From: a virus
Virus record (IMG/VR): IMGVR_UViG_3300037156_000113
Coordinates: 1 to 44,298 of that record
Reading direction: 5' to 3' (one strand)
Length of the DNA: 44,298 bases
The notes under the pieces are model-generated. The model searched no databases and was not told the origin of the DNA. It saw only the letters and a list, made by a program, of their open reading frames with translations. The position numbers and the translations under genes are program-made. How positions within the stretch are numbered: position 1 is the stretch's first letter; the number at the start of each line of letters is the position of its first letter. Positions 7,587 through 16,102 of the stretch are shown piece after piece.

Positions 7587-8261
7587 ATGGGCTTTCTCAA
7601 ACCAAAGCCGGCGACGTCCAGTTCGTCAAATCAGGCATACGGCCAGATTAACACGGCCTATTCGCCCTCGATCGCAGCGGGAACCGGGGCAACCAACTTC
7701 CTGGCAGGCGCGCTTGGCGTCCCTGGGGGCAACACCGCCGGAGCCGATGCAGGCTTTGCACATTACAAGGATGAAGCGGGATACGCTCCGGCTCTCCATG
7801 ATCTTCAAGCGGGCATCACCCAGGGCGCGGCAGCTCAAGGATTGCTGAACAGTGGTTCGACGCAAAAGGCGCTTGTGAAATATGGCGCCGGCCTCGATTC
7901 TCAAATGTTCGGCAACTACCTGCAATCACTCACCGGACTTTCGAATATCGGGCAGAATGCCGGCAATACCGTGGTGAACGCGGGCCAGACTTCCAGCAGC
8001 TCGGGCGCGAGCCCCAGCACTGCCGGCGCGATCGCGGGGACCATCGGAGGCATTGCCTCCATTTTCTCCGATCGCCGAACCAAGCGCGATATCACGCACC
8101 TGCACGATTTCGACGACGGCCTGGGGCTCTATGCCTTCCGCTATCTCGATGATCCCGTGCTTCGAATTGGCGTCATGGCCGATGAAGTCCAGGCAATTCG
8201 CCCGTGGGCAATGGGGCCGAAGGTCGGTGGATTTGACACCGTGAATTATGGGGCACTCTAA
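7587..8261 (+). CDS. Ejection/tail-tip protein with C-terminal peptidase S74-like chaperone domain
   Basis: 224 residues, preceded by the good Shine-Dalgarno GAGAGGA. Residues 1-150 are low-complexity Gly/Ala/Ser-rich with helical stretches, as in ejection proteins. From S161 the sequence reads SDRRTKRDI, then GLGLYAFRYLDDPVLRIGVM, ADEVQAI and VNYGAL, the signature of the intramolecular chaperone of endosialidase (peptidase S74). The Ser-Lys spacing (S161, K166) matches the autocleavage dyad known for that family. The domain usually ends long trimeric spikes or fibres, so its presence on a small Gly/Ala-rich protein is unusual. It overlaps the next gene by TAATG. Confidence 0.62.
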   Translation: MGFLKPKPATSSSSNQAYGQINTAYSPSIAAGTGATNFLAGALGVPGGNTAGADAGFAHYKDEAGYAPALHDLQAGITQGAAAQGLLNSGSTQKALVKYGAGLDSQMFGNYLQSLTGLSNIGQNAGNTVVNAGQTSSSSGASPSTAGAIAGTIGGIASIFSDRRTKRDITHLHDFDDGLGLYAFRYLDDPVLRIGVMADEVQAIRPWAMGPKVGGFDTVNYGAL

Positions 8262-9967
8262 TGGGCTTCCTCAAGGATAATTCGCAGCCGGCGGCTACCC
8301 AAGCGCCCGTTTCGACGCCAACCGCAAGCGCCATTGATTCGCTCCTGTCGCAAGGGTCGATCGCTGGAAACTCGCCGCCACAAACGGTAGATCCGGCGAC
8401 CATGACGCAGGCGCCGCCCCCCGCGGGCCCGAGCCCCGCGCTCGATTCGATCTTGTCTCAAGGCCCGATCGCCGGAGCTGCGGACACAACGCAAACGATG
8501 GCCCCGGCTGACGTCCCTCAAAATCCGCTCCCGCAGCCTAATTTCCTCCAGCGAATTGGGATCGATTCGAACGGACTGCCCGCCGGAACCGGAGTTGGCG
8601 GAAAGCGGAGCATTCTAGATATTATCGGGCATATCGCGGATACCGTTGCCCAAGTGGGAGGCGAAACCCCGCAATATCAGCCAACGCTCGATGCAAACGC
8701 CGCCCGGCAGCAATTGGCGACCACGAACGGCTACCAAAATCAGGAGAGCCAGCAAACTCTGGATTCGAACGCGGTCAAACTCGCGCAGGATCATGCGGGC
8801 CAGCTCGGGCAGCTCGCCAATGGCCTCACTTCACTTTATGGCCAAGGGACGCCGGAAGATATTGCCAAGGTCCAGAAGGCAGTTCCGACGATCATGGCAG
8901 CATTGGGGATCAAGCCGGAAGATCCCCAGGCCAAGGTTTTCATGGATCAATTGGCGACCAATCCGCACGACGCAATTGCCGGGCTGCACGCGGCTTTGAC
9001 AAAGGACACCGCCGCGGGCTCCACGGCCGGAAATGTGCAGACCGCCGAGTATATCAAGGAACATGGCACCCCCGAGCAGTACCAGCAATATCTCACGACC
9101 ATTGCGAACCCGAACGCGATCAAGCCTTTTCAACAGGCGCAATTGTCACAGGGGAGCGAACGCAACCGTATCGCGGCATTCAAGGCGCTGCACCCAGCTT
9201 CCCAGCTCGCCGGAGAGCAAGCGGCTGCGGGTATGGATCCCCGGGCCATCGATATGCTCGCCTCCCGCTTTCGCGCCGGCCAGCCGGTCCCTCTCGGCCG
9301 TGGCGGGGTTGGGGGCCCCGTCGGAACGGCGATCGTCAATCGGGCTGCGCAACAGGCGCTCGTCGAAGGCGGAGGGGCAATCCGGGATCCCGCCGGCTTT
9401 GTCGCCAACTTCAAGGCCAATGCGGCCTCGCTTACCAAATTGCAGCCCCAGGTGGATCAAATCACCGCCTTCGAAAATTCGGCTCGCGGTATTGGCAACA
9501 ATCTCGTCTCCGTTTTGAGTAAGGGTGCAGCCGGGGGACAATCTCCGGTCCTGAACCGCTGGATCCAGGGCGGGCGCCGGGCGATCGCTGGCGATCCCGA
9601 CGTTACCGCGCTCGATACCTACATGCGCGATTACAATATGGAAGTTGGCAAGGTCATTGCCGGGACCACCGGGAGCAGCCGTGCGCCTACGAATGCGATG
9701 CAGGCAAACCTGGATCATTTGATGAATTCCTCAATGAACCCGGCGCAGATTGTTGCGGGGATCAATGCCAACAATTCTTCAATGGGCTACCGCACTGGAG
9801 AGCTGAAAAATCAGTTGAACGTGATAAAATCTCGGATGGCGCCCCCCGTGGCTTCGCACGCGCCTTCTGCGACGGGGGGAAATCCCCCGGCCGGCGCGAC
9901 AAAAACGGCGACCGGGGCCGGCGGTTCGAAAGTCGCCTTGGTTAATGGTCGCTGGGTGCCCTATTGA
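8261..9967 (+). CDS. Putative DNA-ejection protein
   Basis: 568 residues, beginning MGFLKDN like the gene before it. It is rich in Ala, Gln, Gly and Pro. The first about 90 residues hold a repeated SIDSLLSQGSIAG / LDSILSQGPIAG element; the rest is mostly predicted helix (for example the region around HAGQLGQLANGLTSLYGQG). There is no catalytic motif I recognise. The C-terminus is Gly/Ala/Thr-rich and ends NGRWVPY. Long helical Ala/Gln-rich proteins between tail and lysis genes are typical of P22 gp7/gp20/gp16-type ejection proteins; the assignment rests on that and on position. Confidence 0.5.
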   Translation: MGFLKDNSQPAATQAPVSTPTASAIDSLLSQGSIAGNSPPQTVDPATMTQAPPPAGPSPALDSILSQGPIAGAADTTQTMAPADVPQNPLPQPNFLQRIGIDSNGLPAGTGVGGKRSILDIIGHIADTVAQVGGETPQYQPTLDANAARQQLATTNGYQNQESQQTLDSNAVKLAQDHAGQLGQLANGLTSLYGQGTPEDIAKVQKAVPTIMAALGIKPEDPQAKVFMDQLATNPHDAIAGLHAALTKDTAAGSTAGNVQTAEYIKEHGTPEQYQQYLTTIANPNAIKPFQQAQLSQGSERNRIAAFKALHPASQLAGEQAAAGMDPRAIDMLASRFRAGQPVPLGRGGVGGPVGTAIVNRAAQQALVEGGGAIRDPAGFVANFKANAASLTKLQPQVDQITAFENSARGIGNNLVSVLSKGAAGGQSPVLNRWIQGGRRAIAGDPDVTALDTYMRDYNMEVGKVIAGTTGSSRAPTNAMQANLDHLMNSSMNPAQIVAGINANNSSMGYRTGELKNQLNVIKSRMAPPVASHAPSATGGNPPAGATKTATGAGGSKVALVNGRWVPY

Positions 9968-12777
9968 TGGCCGATCCAGCACTTCCTCCTGGGTTCACGC
10001 TCGATGCTCCGGCTTCGTCAGGGGCACCTATCCTGTTGCCTTCGGATGCCCAAAAGGCATGGGATGCCGGAAGCGCGTCTCTCGAACAGCAATTATCCGC
10101 CGCTGGGTATTCCGAAGCGGAAAAAAGCCGTCGGCGGACGATGTTTTTCAATGATCCTCGTATTCAGCGTCTGCGTGAAGCTGCGGCGTCTCCTGTTGCG
10201 ACCCGGTTCAACGCTACTCCCGGCCCCCCGGTGCCTGTCCCGGTTTCGACCAAGCGGCAGGAAATCCAGAATATCGCCCGTCAGGCAGTGCAGCAACGGC
10301 AACAGGATACTGGGTTTGACAGTGGACTAGGTAACTTTGCCACGGCCCTCAAATCTGGCATTATCCAGGGCGCCAATACGATTTCAATGGGCCTGCCCAA
10401 TGTGCTTGCTGCGGGCGCTGAAAAGGTTCTGCCATCTGCGATCACCGGCAACGATACCGATGCCAGCTTCATGGATATTCTTCGCACCATCCAGGCGAAG
10501 AACCAAGCCGAAGGCGATTTGAATGGTCCGGGAAATTTCATCGGGCAACTCATGGGCTCCATCCCCGCAGCATTGGTAGGAACCGGAACGGCTGCAAGTG
10601 CCCTTGCGGGGACCAAGGTTGCCGATGCAGCTTCACAGGCTTCTGCGGCAATGCCGCTCGCAACGAAACTTGCAAGCGCTATGGGAGCTGGGGCGCTTGG
10701 CGGCGGCGCTGGCGCGCTTTCCAATGGGCAGGATCCCGTGACAGGAGCCGAGATTGGTACTGTTGCTGGACCGGTGCTGCAAGGGGGAGCCAAAGTACTA
10801 GGAATTCTCGGAAAGAAAGCTGCCGATGTACTTGGCATCCGAAATATCGATGCAATCCTTCGGCATCTTACTCCGGCCTCAAAAGCTGAAATTCAAACCA
10901 ACGTGGACAAAATTCGGGCGACGGGGGTAGAACCCTCTTTGTTCGAGGCTTTGCCTTTGGCAGAGCAAAATCGACTTGCGAGCAATATCGGAGGTCATTC
11001 GGACCCGGTTCTTGAACACGCGCAAGCGACAATCAATCAGCGCCTCTCCAACATACCGGGAGAAATGGCCAATTCGATTGAGAATGCCGCCGCTCCGGCT
11101 CGCGCAGACGCCACGCAACAGATGACCGATGCCTTGACGGCTGCGAGGGGTTCCCCGGCACCGGGGGATGCTGCACAGGCCGCAGAGGCAACTACCAGTC
11201 CTTTGGCGATGGCAGCACAGCCGGGGGTTGAAGCTGGCCTAATTATGGGTCCGCACGACACTAACCAACTCTTTGACAATATCAGCCAAATTATCCCCCA
11301 CGACCCTAAATTGCAGCCCAACGGGGAAGTGCATATGGTCGAGAGTGATACCCCAATTGGTCGCATTATTCGCAGCCAAGCGGGGCTTCTGCCGGGTAAG
11401 AATGTTACCAACCCAAGCGGCGGCTTGACGGGAAATGAAGTCGGGGCACTTCTCGATAAACTCAAAGCTATTGGGGACAATTACACAAGTCCAAATCAGA
11501 CTTTGGCAGCTCAAGCAGTGAAACATATCGAGAGTGTTCTTGCCGAACAGCATCCCGAATATCTTGCTGCCCGACAGCAGATGAAGGACCAATTTGCGGC
11601 GCGTTCCCGCATGGTTGAAGGTGCGAGCGAGGGTATGAACACGCGCACTGCGGCATCGCTCGATCCGAATAGTATTAACCAGGAAATCAAGAATGCCTAT
11701 GGCTCCACAGAAGGTGCCACAGGTCGGGCACTCGGACAGTCAAATGAACTCCAGACAGGGTTTGCCGAAGCGTCACCATCACAGGCCGTATCGCAAGCTG
11801 CGGCTATCCCCGGCAATATGGCCGCGATCACCCAAAACCTCGGGTCAGAAGCTGCGGGACAAATTGCCGCGACAGCCGAATCGCAGACTAATGCTGCGCA
11901 GGCTTTGGCTCGCTTGAACCGGAAGAACGAAACCAGCCCAACACAACTTGGTCCCGATGCTCTTGCGGGAGTTGTGCTCGGGCTTCACCCGGCGGCAATG
12001 ATACGAACCAAGATTGCAGCTATCCAAAAAGTCGTGCGCTCGATGCGGATTTCAGAGCAGAAAGCCAAAGGGCTTGTGGATTTGGTATTTTCCCCGGATG
12101 CAAACAAGCGCCAGATGGCTTTGGATATGCTCGGGAAAACTACACAAGGCCAAGGGATACTTTCGAATATTGCGACTTCGATGGGCCTTGGCGGAGCTGC
12201 GGCGCAGCGGTTTGCTCCAGAGGCTCCGCAGCCAATTCCCGCGCTTGATCCGACCGCAGCGCCCGATGCATCCCCCACAGATGCCGCAGACCCGCCGCTG
12301 CCCGAAGGATTCACCTATGATGCTCCGGCAGCGGATAGCGCTCCAACACCCGAATCAGCACCAGTGAACGCCCCGGCTCCCGCGGCTTCGATCGATGATA
12401 TGTTGAAGGATCCCGAAGTTCTGAAATTGCTAGGTCAAAATAACCCCGAGGATCTTCCAACGCCAAACGGGGCACCGAGTTTCGCAGCTATCCAGAAGGT
12501 TTTTCCCAATGTCGATCACCCGACAAGTGGACTACGCTCGATCGCGCACAACCGGGAAGTGGGCGGCGTTGCCAATTCCCTGCACCTGGGGCTTGTACCC
12601 GGGGTTCAGGCTTACGATATCCCCCCGCAGGCGGGTATGACGATCCACGAAGCCGCAGCCAAGATCGAAGCGGAAAACCCGGGCGTCAAAGTCGTGGAAT
12701 CGTTGGCTCACCGGGCGCGCAAGCCCGATGGCAGTTTGGGCGGATACCATTGGCATTTTGCCCTCGCTCACGCCTAA
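9967..12777 (+). CDS. Large virion ejection protein with C-terminal M15-like peptidase domain
   Basis: 936 residues from the ATG at 9967 (TTG at 9964 also possible); TGATG overlap with the upstream gene. Most of the protein is Ala/Gln/Asn-rich helix with a glycine-rich hydrophobic stretch at about 190-245 that could interact with membrane. The C-terminal about 90 residues contain LRSIAHNREVGGVANSLHLG with a following Asp and a final YHWHF, which match the H-D-H zinc ligands of peptidase M15-type (VanY/Ply) murein peptidases. A motif LPPGFTLDAP at the N-terminus recurs as LPEGFTYDAP just before the peptidase part. It probably enters the cell envelope and opens the peptidoglycan during DNA ejection. 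Confidence 0.6.
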   Translation: MADPALPPGFTLDAPASSGAPILLPSDAQKAWDAGSASLEQQLSAAGYSEAEKSRRRTMFFNDPRIQRLREAAASPVATRFNATPGPPVPVPVSTKRQEIQNIARQAVQQRQQDTGFDSGLGNFATALKSGIIQGANTISMGLPNVLAAGAEKVLPSAITGNDTDASFMDILRTIQAKNQAEGDLNGPGNFIGQLMGSIPAALVGTGTAASALAGTKVADAASQASAAMPLATKLASAMGAGALGGGAGALSNGQDPVTGAEIGTVAGPVLQGGAKVLGILGKKAADVLGIRNIDAILRHLTPASKAEIQTNVDKIRATGVEPSLFEALPLAEQNRLASNIGGHSDPVLEHAQATINQRLSNIPGEMANSIENAAAPARADATQQMTDALTAARGSPAPGDAAQAAEATTSPLAMAAQPGVEAGLIMGPHDTNQLFDNISQIIPHDPKLQPNGEVHMVESDTPIGRIIRSQAGLLPGKNVTNPSGGLTGNEVGALLDKLKAIGDNYTSPNQTLAAQAVKHIESVLAEQHPEYLAARQQMKDQFAARSRMVEGASEGMNTRTAASLDPNSINQEIKNAYGSTEGATGRALGQSNELQTGFAEASPSQAVSQAAAIPGNMAAITQNLGSEAAGQIAATAESQTNAAQALARLNRKNETSPTQLGPDALAGVVLGLHPAAMIRTKIAAIQKVVRSMRISEQKAKGLVDLVFSPDANKRQMALDMLGKTTQGQGILSNIATSMGLGGAAAQRFAPEAPQPIPALDPTAAPDASPTDAADPPLPEGFTYDAPAADSAPTPESAPVNAPAPAASIDDMLKDPEVLKLLGQNNPEDLPTPNGAPSFAAIQKVFPNVDHPTSGLRSIAHNREVGGVANSLHLGLVPGVQAYDIPPQAGMTIHEAAAKIEAENPGVKVVESLAHRARKPDGSLGGYHWHFALAHA

Positions 12778-12803
12778 AAAATTATCATAGTGGAAAAGTT
12801 CAA

Positions 12804-13166
12804 ATGACCGAGACTACGCACGCACGGGACACTAGGATTAACGCTACAGCCGAAAGGATAGCGGAAGCCGCCGTGGCAAAATTCGTAGCCTCACACCCTG
12901 AAATCAACCATGTTAAGGCGGAGATTCCTCCCCCTATGAAATGGGCTGCGGGGGTAATCGCGGCACTGTTCACAATGGGGATTGCCGGGATGGCCTTTTG
13001 GCTGGTATCGAGTGTTAGCTCGGTGCAGGTAACACTTGCTCGTATGGACGAACGGCAAATCCAGCAAAGTACCAACCAAGAGGCTTGGAAATCCGATATT
13101 TCCCACCGTCTCGACAAGTTGGAAAATGTTCTATCTCATGGGGAGACACAAAATGCAGCTCATTGA
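12804..13166 (+). CDS. Single-pass membrane protein of the lysis region
   Basis: 120 residues, chosen from the ATG at 12804 after the previous stop. One clear membrane segment (about residues 49-70, WAAGVIAALFTMGIAGMAFW) is flanked by a charged N-terminal helix and a C-terminal stretch (ARMDERQIQQ...SHRLDKLENVLS) that could form a coiled coil. It overlaps the holin gene. It may be an antiholin or holin accessory protein; no family was recognised. Confidence 0.5.
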   Translation: MTETTHARDTRINATAERIAEAAVAKFVASHPEINHVKAEIPPPMKWAAGVIAALFTMGIAGMAFWLVSSVSSVQVTLARMDERQIQQSTNQEAWKSDISHRLDKLENVLSHGETQNAAH

Positions 13167-13581
13167 CTATTGGAAAGCTATCTGGTGGCGCCGTTGGTCC
13201 ACTTGGGCCGCTGCCGCCTATGCCGCAGCAACCGCAGCAATCACGCTCTATCCGAGCTTGCTTATCGAGCTGCTATCCAATTTTCCCGGCGCGTCTCGAG
13301 CATTCCTTTCGGGGATTATCTTCGTCATCCTTTTCGTGGTCCCGATTTTGGTTGCGATCACCAAACAGCCCAAGCTGGAAGCCAAGGTTGAACAACTCAA
13401 AGCGGTCGATGCGATCGTTGCAGCGGCGCAGACGTCTAGTCCGCCCCCTCCGGAGGCTGTGGCAGTCCTGAACATGGCTCCAGCGCCCGCGGTAGTCGTT
13501 CCCGAGCCTGCACCAGCGCCAATTCCCCCGGAGAACCCCGATGCCCTTAATTCAGGACCCGCAATCCCGCCAGTTAGTTGA
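13153..13581 (+). CDS. Holin (two-segment)
   Basis: 142 residues. N-terminal WKAIWWRRWSTW, then two hydrophobic segments (about 17-40 and 50-69), then a charged stretch and a long Pro/Ala-rich C-terminal tail. This pattern is that of small alphaproteobacterial-phage holins. The C-terminus overlaps the endolysin start by 41 bases in a different frame. Role: permeabilise or depolarise the inner membrane and release the SAR endolysin encoded next. Confidence 0.65.
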   Translation: MQLIDYWKAIWWRRWSTWAAAAYAAATAAITLYPSLLIELLSNFPGASRAFLSGIIFVILFVVPILVAITKQPKLEAKVEQLKAVDAIVAAAQTSSPPPPEAVAVLNMAPAPAVVVPEPAPAPIPPENPDALNSGPAIPPVS

Positions 13582-14077
13582 AACGGCTCCGGCCTCGGAT
13601 ACGAAAAAAGGCGGATTGGCGGCGATCGTCGGCGCGACGGCAGCGGCATTGCTCTATGTGATCGTGCCGCAGTCCGAAGGGACCAAGTACGTCGGCTATC
13701 TCGATATGGTCGGGATCCCGACGAAATGCACGGGCGACACTCATGGCGTCATCGTCGGGCACCATTATACCGATGCCGAATGCCGGGCCAGCCTGGACAA
13801 GCAACTTACCCTTCATGCGCAGCCGGTTATGGATTGCACCCCGGGGCTAGCTGATATCGGGCATGACAATCAACGCGCCGCAGCGGTTTCCCTCGCTTAC
13901 AATATCGGAGACGGCGCCTATTGCCGCTCGAGCGTTCGGCGACTATTCAATGCCGGAAACTATCGCGCGGCTTGTGACACTTTCCTTGTCTGGAACCGGG
14001 CCGGGGGAAAGCCGGTCGCCGGTTTGACCGCTCGCCGGCAGCGTGAACGCACTCTTTGCTTGAAGGACGTATCATGA
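13541..14077 (+). CDS. SAR endolysin (lysozyme, glycoside hydrolase family 24)
   Basis: 178 residues. A weakly hydrophobic, Gly/Ala-rich segment at about 24-43 (GGLAAIVGATAAALLYVIV) is a typical signal-arrest-release anchor. It is followed at once by the catalytic triad in the GH24 spacing: E46, D55 and T61 (E-x8-D-x5-T). Downstream AAVSLAYNIGDGAYCRSS, RLFNAGNYRAACD and the GGKPVAGLTARRQRERTLC block are the standard lambdoid lysozyme C-terminal signatures. Cys63 near the active site suggests the disulfide regulation seen in some SAR endolysins. The product cleaves murein glycosidic bonds after depolarisation frees it from the membrane. Confidence 0.88.
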   Translation: MPLIQDPQSRQLVETAPASDTKKGGLAAIVGATAAALLYVIVPQSEGTKYVGYLDMVGIPTKCTGDTHGVIVGHHYTDAECRASLDKQLTLHAQPVMDCTPGLADIGHDNQRAAAVSLAYNIGDGAYCRSSVRRLFNAGNYRAACDTFLVWNRAGGKPVAGLTARRQRERTLCLKDVS

Positions 14078-14631
14078 TCGTCGCATGGATTGAAAAATAC
14101 GCCATTATGATCCTCGGGGGACTTTCCGGGGTTTTGGCCGTCGCCTGTTTTGTCATGTGGATCCAGGTCGGCCACTACAAAAATCAGGTGGCCCAAGCGC
14201 ACAATGAGGCGACGGCGCAAGTCAACGAATATGAGCGCGTCTATAACCAGACATTCACCGCCCACTTCAATGCGAAGATCGCAGAGGACGCGCGATTGGC
14301 GGCAAATACGGAGAAAACCAACAATGCGACTGAACCAGCTCGGGCGGCGGCGCTTGGCGTTGCTGCTAGCTATCGTGCCACTCACCAGTGCGTGCTTCGG
14401 GAACCAGCACCGGCCAATATCAATCCTCCCGAACACTCCGATTTGCCCGGCACTGCCGCCAATTCCGGAAGTTCTCAAGCACCCGGCGAGGCCGTTGAAC
14501 TTATCGGCGTCACCCCCGAGACTTTGAACAACGCGACATTAAATTCCGCAGACCTGCAAACCGCTTACGAGTGGGCGCAGGGGTTGGCAAAGGCACCCGA
14601 TCCGACGCCCGCCGACGCGGCTCCGCATTGA
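14074..14631 (+). CDS. Rz: Inner-membrane spanin (Rz-like)
   Basis: 185 residues from the ATG in the ATGA overlap with the endolysin gene. An N-terminal membrane segment (about 9-29, YAIMILGGLSGVLAVACFVM) is followed by a helical periplasmic region (HYKNQVAQAHNEATAQVNEY) typical of i-spanins. The o-spanin gene is nested inside it in another frame. Together they fuse inner and outer membranes in the last step of lysis. Confidence 0.78.
   Translation: MIVAWIEKYAIMILGGLSGVLAVACFVMWIQVGHYKNQVAQAHNEATAQVNEYERVYNQTFTAHFNAKIAEDARLAANTEKTNNATEPARAAALGVAASYRATHQCVLREPAPANINPPEHSDLPGTAANSGSSQAPGEAVELIGVTPETLNNATLNSADLQTAYEWAQGLAKAPDPTPADAAPH
14324..14527 (+). CDS. Rz1: Outer-membrane lipoprotein spanin (Rz1-like), nested in Rz
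   Basis: 67 residues, ATG at 14324 preceded by GGAGA, entirely inside the Rz gene in another frame. A basic N-terminus (RLNQLGRRR) and hydrophobic core lead to the lipobox LTSAC, so C24 should be lipidated, leaving a mature peptide of 44 residues that is proline-rich (PNTPICPALPPIPE). Size, nesting and Pro-richness all match Rz1-type o-spanins. Confidence 0.85.
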   Translation: MRLNQLGRRRLALLLAIVPLTSACFGNQHRPISILPNTPICPALPPIPEVLKHPARPLNLSASPPRL

Positions 14632-14707
14632 GATAAGCGGGCACTCTCTGCCCATCCACGATCTTCGTTACCTGCATATTTTCCTCCTGTTTTTGAAAGG
14701 TAGTGCG

Positions 14708-14821
14708 ATGAAAAAGCCCATGAAGATGCCGATGAAATCGAGCAAGAAAATGCCTATGGACAACCCGAAGGAAGAACGCGCCGAGCGCAAGATGCCTCCT
14801 AAGCCCAAGGGCAAAAAGTAG
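14708..14821 (+). CDS. Lys/Met/Pro-rich 37-residue peptide
   Basis: A short ORF with a good Shine-Dalgarno (GAAAGG) eight bases before the ATG. The product is extremely basic and Met-rich (KKPMKMPMKSSKKMPM, ending PKPKGKK) with no hydrophobic segment. It closes the rightward late arm: its TAG ends at 14821 and the converging resolvase gene's stop begins at 14822. Function unknown; a nucleic-acid-binding or packaged peptide is possible. Confidence 0.55.
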   Translation: MKKPMKMPMKSSKKMPMDNPKEERAERKMPPKPKGKK

Positions 14822-15322
14822 CTATCGGGCGGCGATCGTCATTATCCCGTAGTACGCGAGTAGGCCGGCTTCGGCCACTCCATCGTCCATCGCCCTGGTC
14901 AAGTGCGGCGCAAGGCTCGGGATCAGCTCCCGGGCGCGGTGGATCGAGGCTTGCTTGCCCATCCCCGCCAGCCCAAGTTTGGCTTTCCATACACTCGGGT
15001 CCGCGGGATGAATCGGCGCGTCAATATACATGAGCAACGCCGTCATGAAGCCCGTCGATCGGCCGAAGCTGAATATCGAATTGACCCCTTGGCCGGTCCA
15101 GGCGCCGACGCGCTCAACCACGAAAACGTCCGGCTGGGTGAACAGCAAACTCTGACGCCATTGGCGGGCCCACTCCCGTTCATCGGGCTTTTTCGAGATT
15201 GTCTTTTTGCCCTTGGGAACCGATGGCTGATAGAGAGGCACGCGATCGACGATCGTTGAACCGTCCTCGAAAAGGGTGACCAATGCACCGTTCTTGCCGG
15301 GGTCTGAACCGCAAATAATCAT
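14822..15322 (-). CDS. RuvC-like Holliday junction resolvase
   Basis: 166 residues, ATG at 15322 in an ATGA overlap with the upstream HNH gene. RNase H-fold acidic residues are visible in RuvC order: D7 in SDPGKNGAL, E70 in VFVVERVGA, and D146/D147 in MDDGVAEAG. The FGRSTGFMTALLM block and the PSVWKAKLGLAGMGK region are typical of phage RuvC-like enzymes. It would resolve branched DNA before packaging. Last gene of the leftward arm. Confidence 0.85.
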   Translation of the reverse strand: MIICGSDPGKNGALVTLFEDGSTIVDRVPLYQPSVPKGKKTISKKPDEREWARQWRQSLLFTQPDVFVVERVGAWTGQGVNSIFSFGRSTGFMTALLMYIDAPIHPADPSVWKAKLGLAGMGKQASIHRARELIPSLAPHLTRAMDDGVAEAGLLAYYGIMTIAAR

Positions 15323-15816
15323 GTTGCAAGCCTCGCCTGTTTGAGCCATTCGGGCTCGTCATAGAATGGGATCAATTCTACCGGAAGATCCTCGGCCGAG
15401 CCATAGATTTCGTAATAGTCGGAAAGGCCGACTTGCAAATGAACGAAATGCCGGCGCCGCTCTGTTTGGAGCCAACGATTATAGTCGCCCGTGATCGCCT
15501 GCACATGCTCAACGCAAAGGTGATTTGGCAGCGGGATATTGGGGCAGCAATGATCGACCTGGAGCCCGTCGATATCGAGCCCATGGATATTCTTTGCGCT
15601 CCAGCGGTGGACTAGGTGCGTTTTTCCTTTGTCCTTGAATGACCCATAGCGGATCGATTTGCCGCGGCCCCAGCATTTTGCCCCGGTCCATATGACGCAC
15701 CCCGTCTCGGGCTCAAAACGGCACAAATTAGCAAACCGGATAATGGGGTTCGTTTTGACGAAACCCTGGATCCCCGGGATGGCATGGCTAGTAACGCTTG
15801 TGCCTCCCCAGCTCAT
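15319..15816 (-). CDS. HNH endonuclease (zinc-binding HNH_3 type)
   Basis: 165 residues from the ATG at 15816, which overlaps the YDL-TGA end of the upstream gene. The first part (RFANLCRFEPETGCVIWTGA) and the core HLVHRWSAKNIHGL, LQVDHCCPNIPLPNHLCVEH, VQAIT carry the DH...C...C..H ligands of this HNH family (D88, H89, C90, C101, H104). A domain of about 50 residues follows that I do not recognise. Such proteins are common singletons in phage replication clusters; it may be a homing endonuclease or a recombination nuclease. It overlaps the RuvC-like gene by ATGA. Confidence 0.72.
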   Translation of the reverse strand: MSWGGTSVTSHAIPGIQGFVKTNPIIRFANLCRFEPETGCVIWTGAKCWGRGKSIRYGSFKDKGKTHLVHRWSAKNIHGLDIDGLQVDHCCPNIPLPNHLCVEHVQAITGDYNRWLQTERRRHFVHLQVGLSDYYEIYGSAEDLPVELIPFYDEPEWLKQARLAT

Positions 15817-16040
15817 AAATCGTACTCCAAAAATCGAACGACCAAAATCCAATTCTGGACTTGCCGAGCGATCGCAAGATATTCCCGGCTCGGGGTTTTT
15901 GTGATTTCCTGCCCCGGTCGATAGGTACGCCAGATTTGATCGCGCAGCCCTCCGGGGAGCTGATACCAATGCTCGCGGCAACCCCACATTTTAGGAGGCA
16001 CGGCACGCCGGCAACCGGGCCAATGACAAGTGTGGCTCAT
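15813..16040 (-). CDS. Small zinc-binding phage protein (CHWPGC type)
   Basis: 75 residues. CHWPGC near the N-terminus and WGCREHW at about residue 19 provide two Cys-containing clusters with a His, likely one zinc site. The rest (LPGGLRDQIWRTYRPGQEI) is a well-known small phage protein pattern of unknown function. It ends in LEYDL-stop, with the stop overlapping the start of the HNH gene. Upstream it overlaps a duplicated piece of polymerase C-terminus. Confidence 0.65.
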   Translation of the reverse strand: MSHTCHWPGCRRAVPPKMWGCREHWYQLPGGLRDQIWRTYRPGQEITKTPSREYLAIARQVQNWILVVRFLEYDL

Positions 16041-16102
16041 TTCTGATACCTTTCCATGACGTCGGTTTCCGCTTTCACATTGAAGCGCCGCTCACAGGTC
16101 AT
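16037..16102 (-). pseudogene. Remnant copy of the DNA polymerase 3' end
   Basis: Reading from 16102 gives ERRFNVKAETDVMERYQK-stop, almost the same as the true polymerase C-terminus (ERRFNVKAE then MERYQK-stop at 16802-16855). The DNA is identical in two blocks of about 21 bases on either side of a changed middle. The remnant ends ATGA at the next gene, exactly as the real polymerase does. It shows that the small zinc-protein gene once followed the polymerase directly and that the XRE/sigma gene now separates two copies of the polymerase end. Confidence 0.8.

Noticed and set aside
14639-14653. GGGCA-CTCTC-TGCCC hairpin after the spanin genes
   Set aside because: The stem is only five base pairs and no T-run follows, so a terminator call is not supported.
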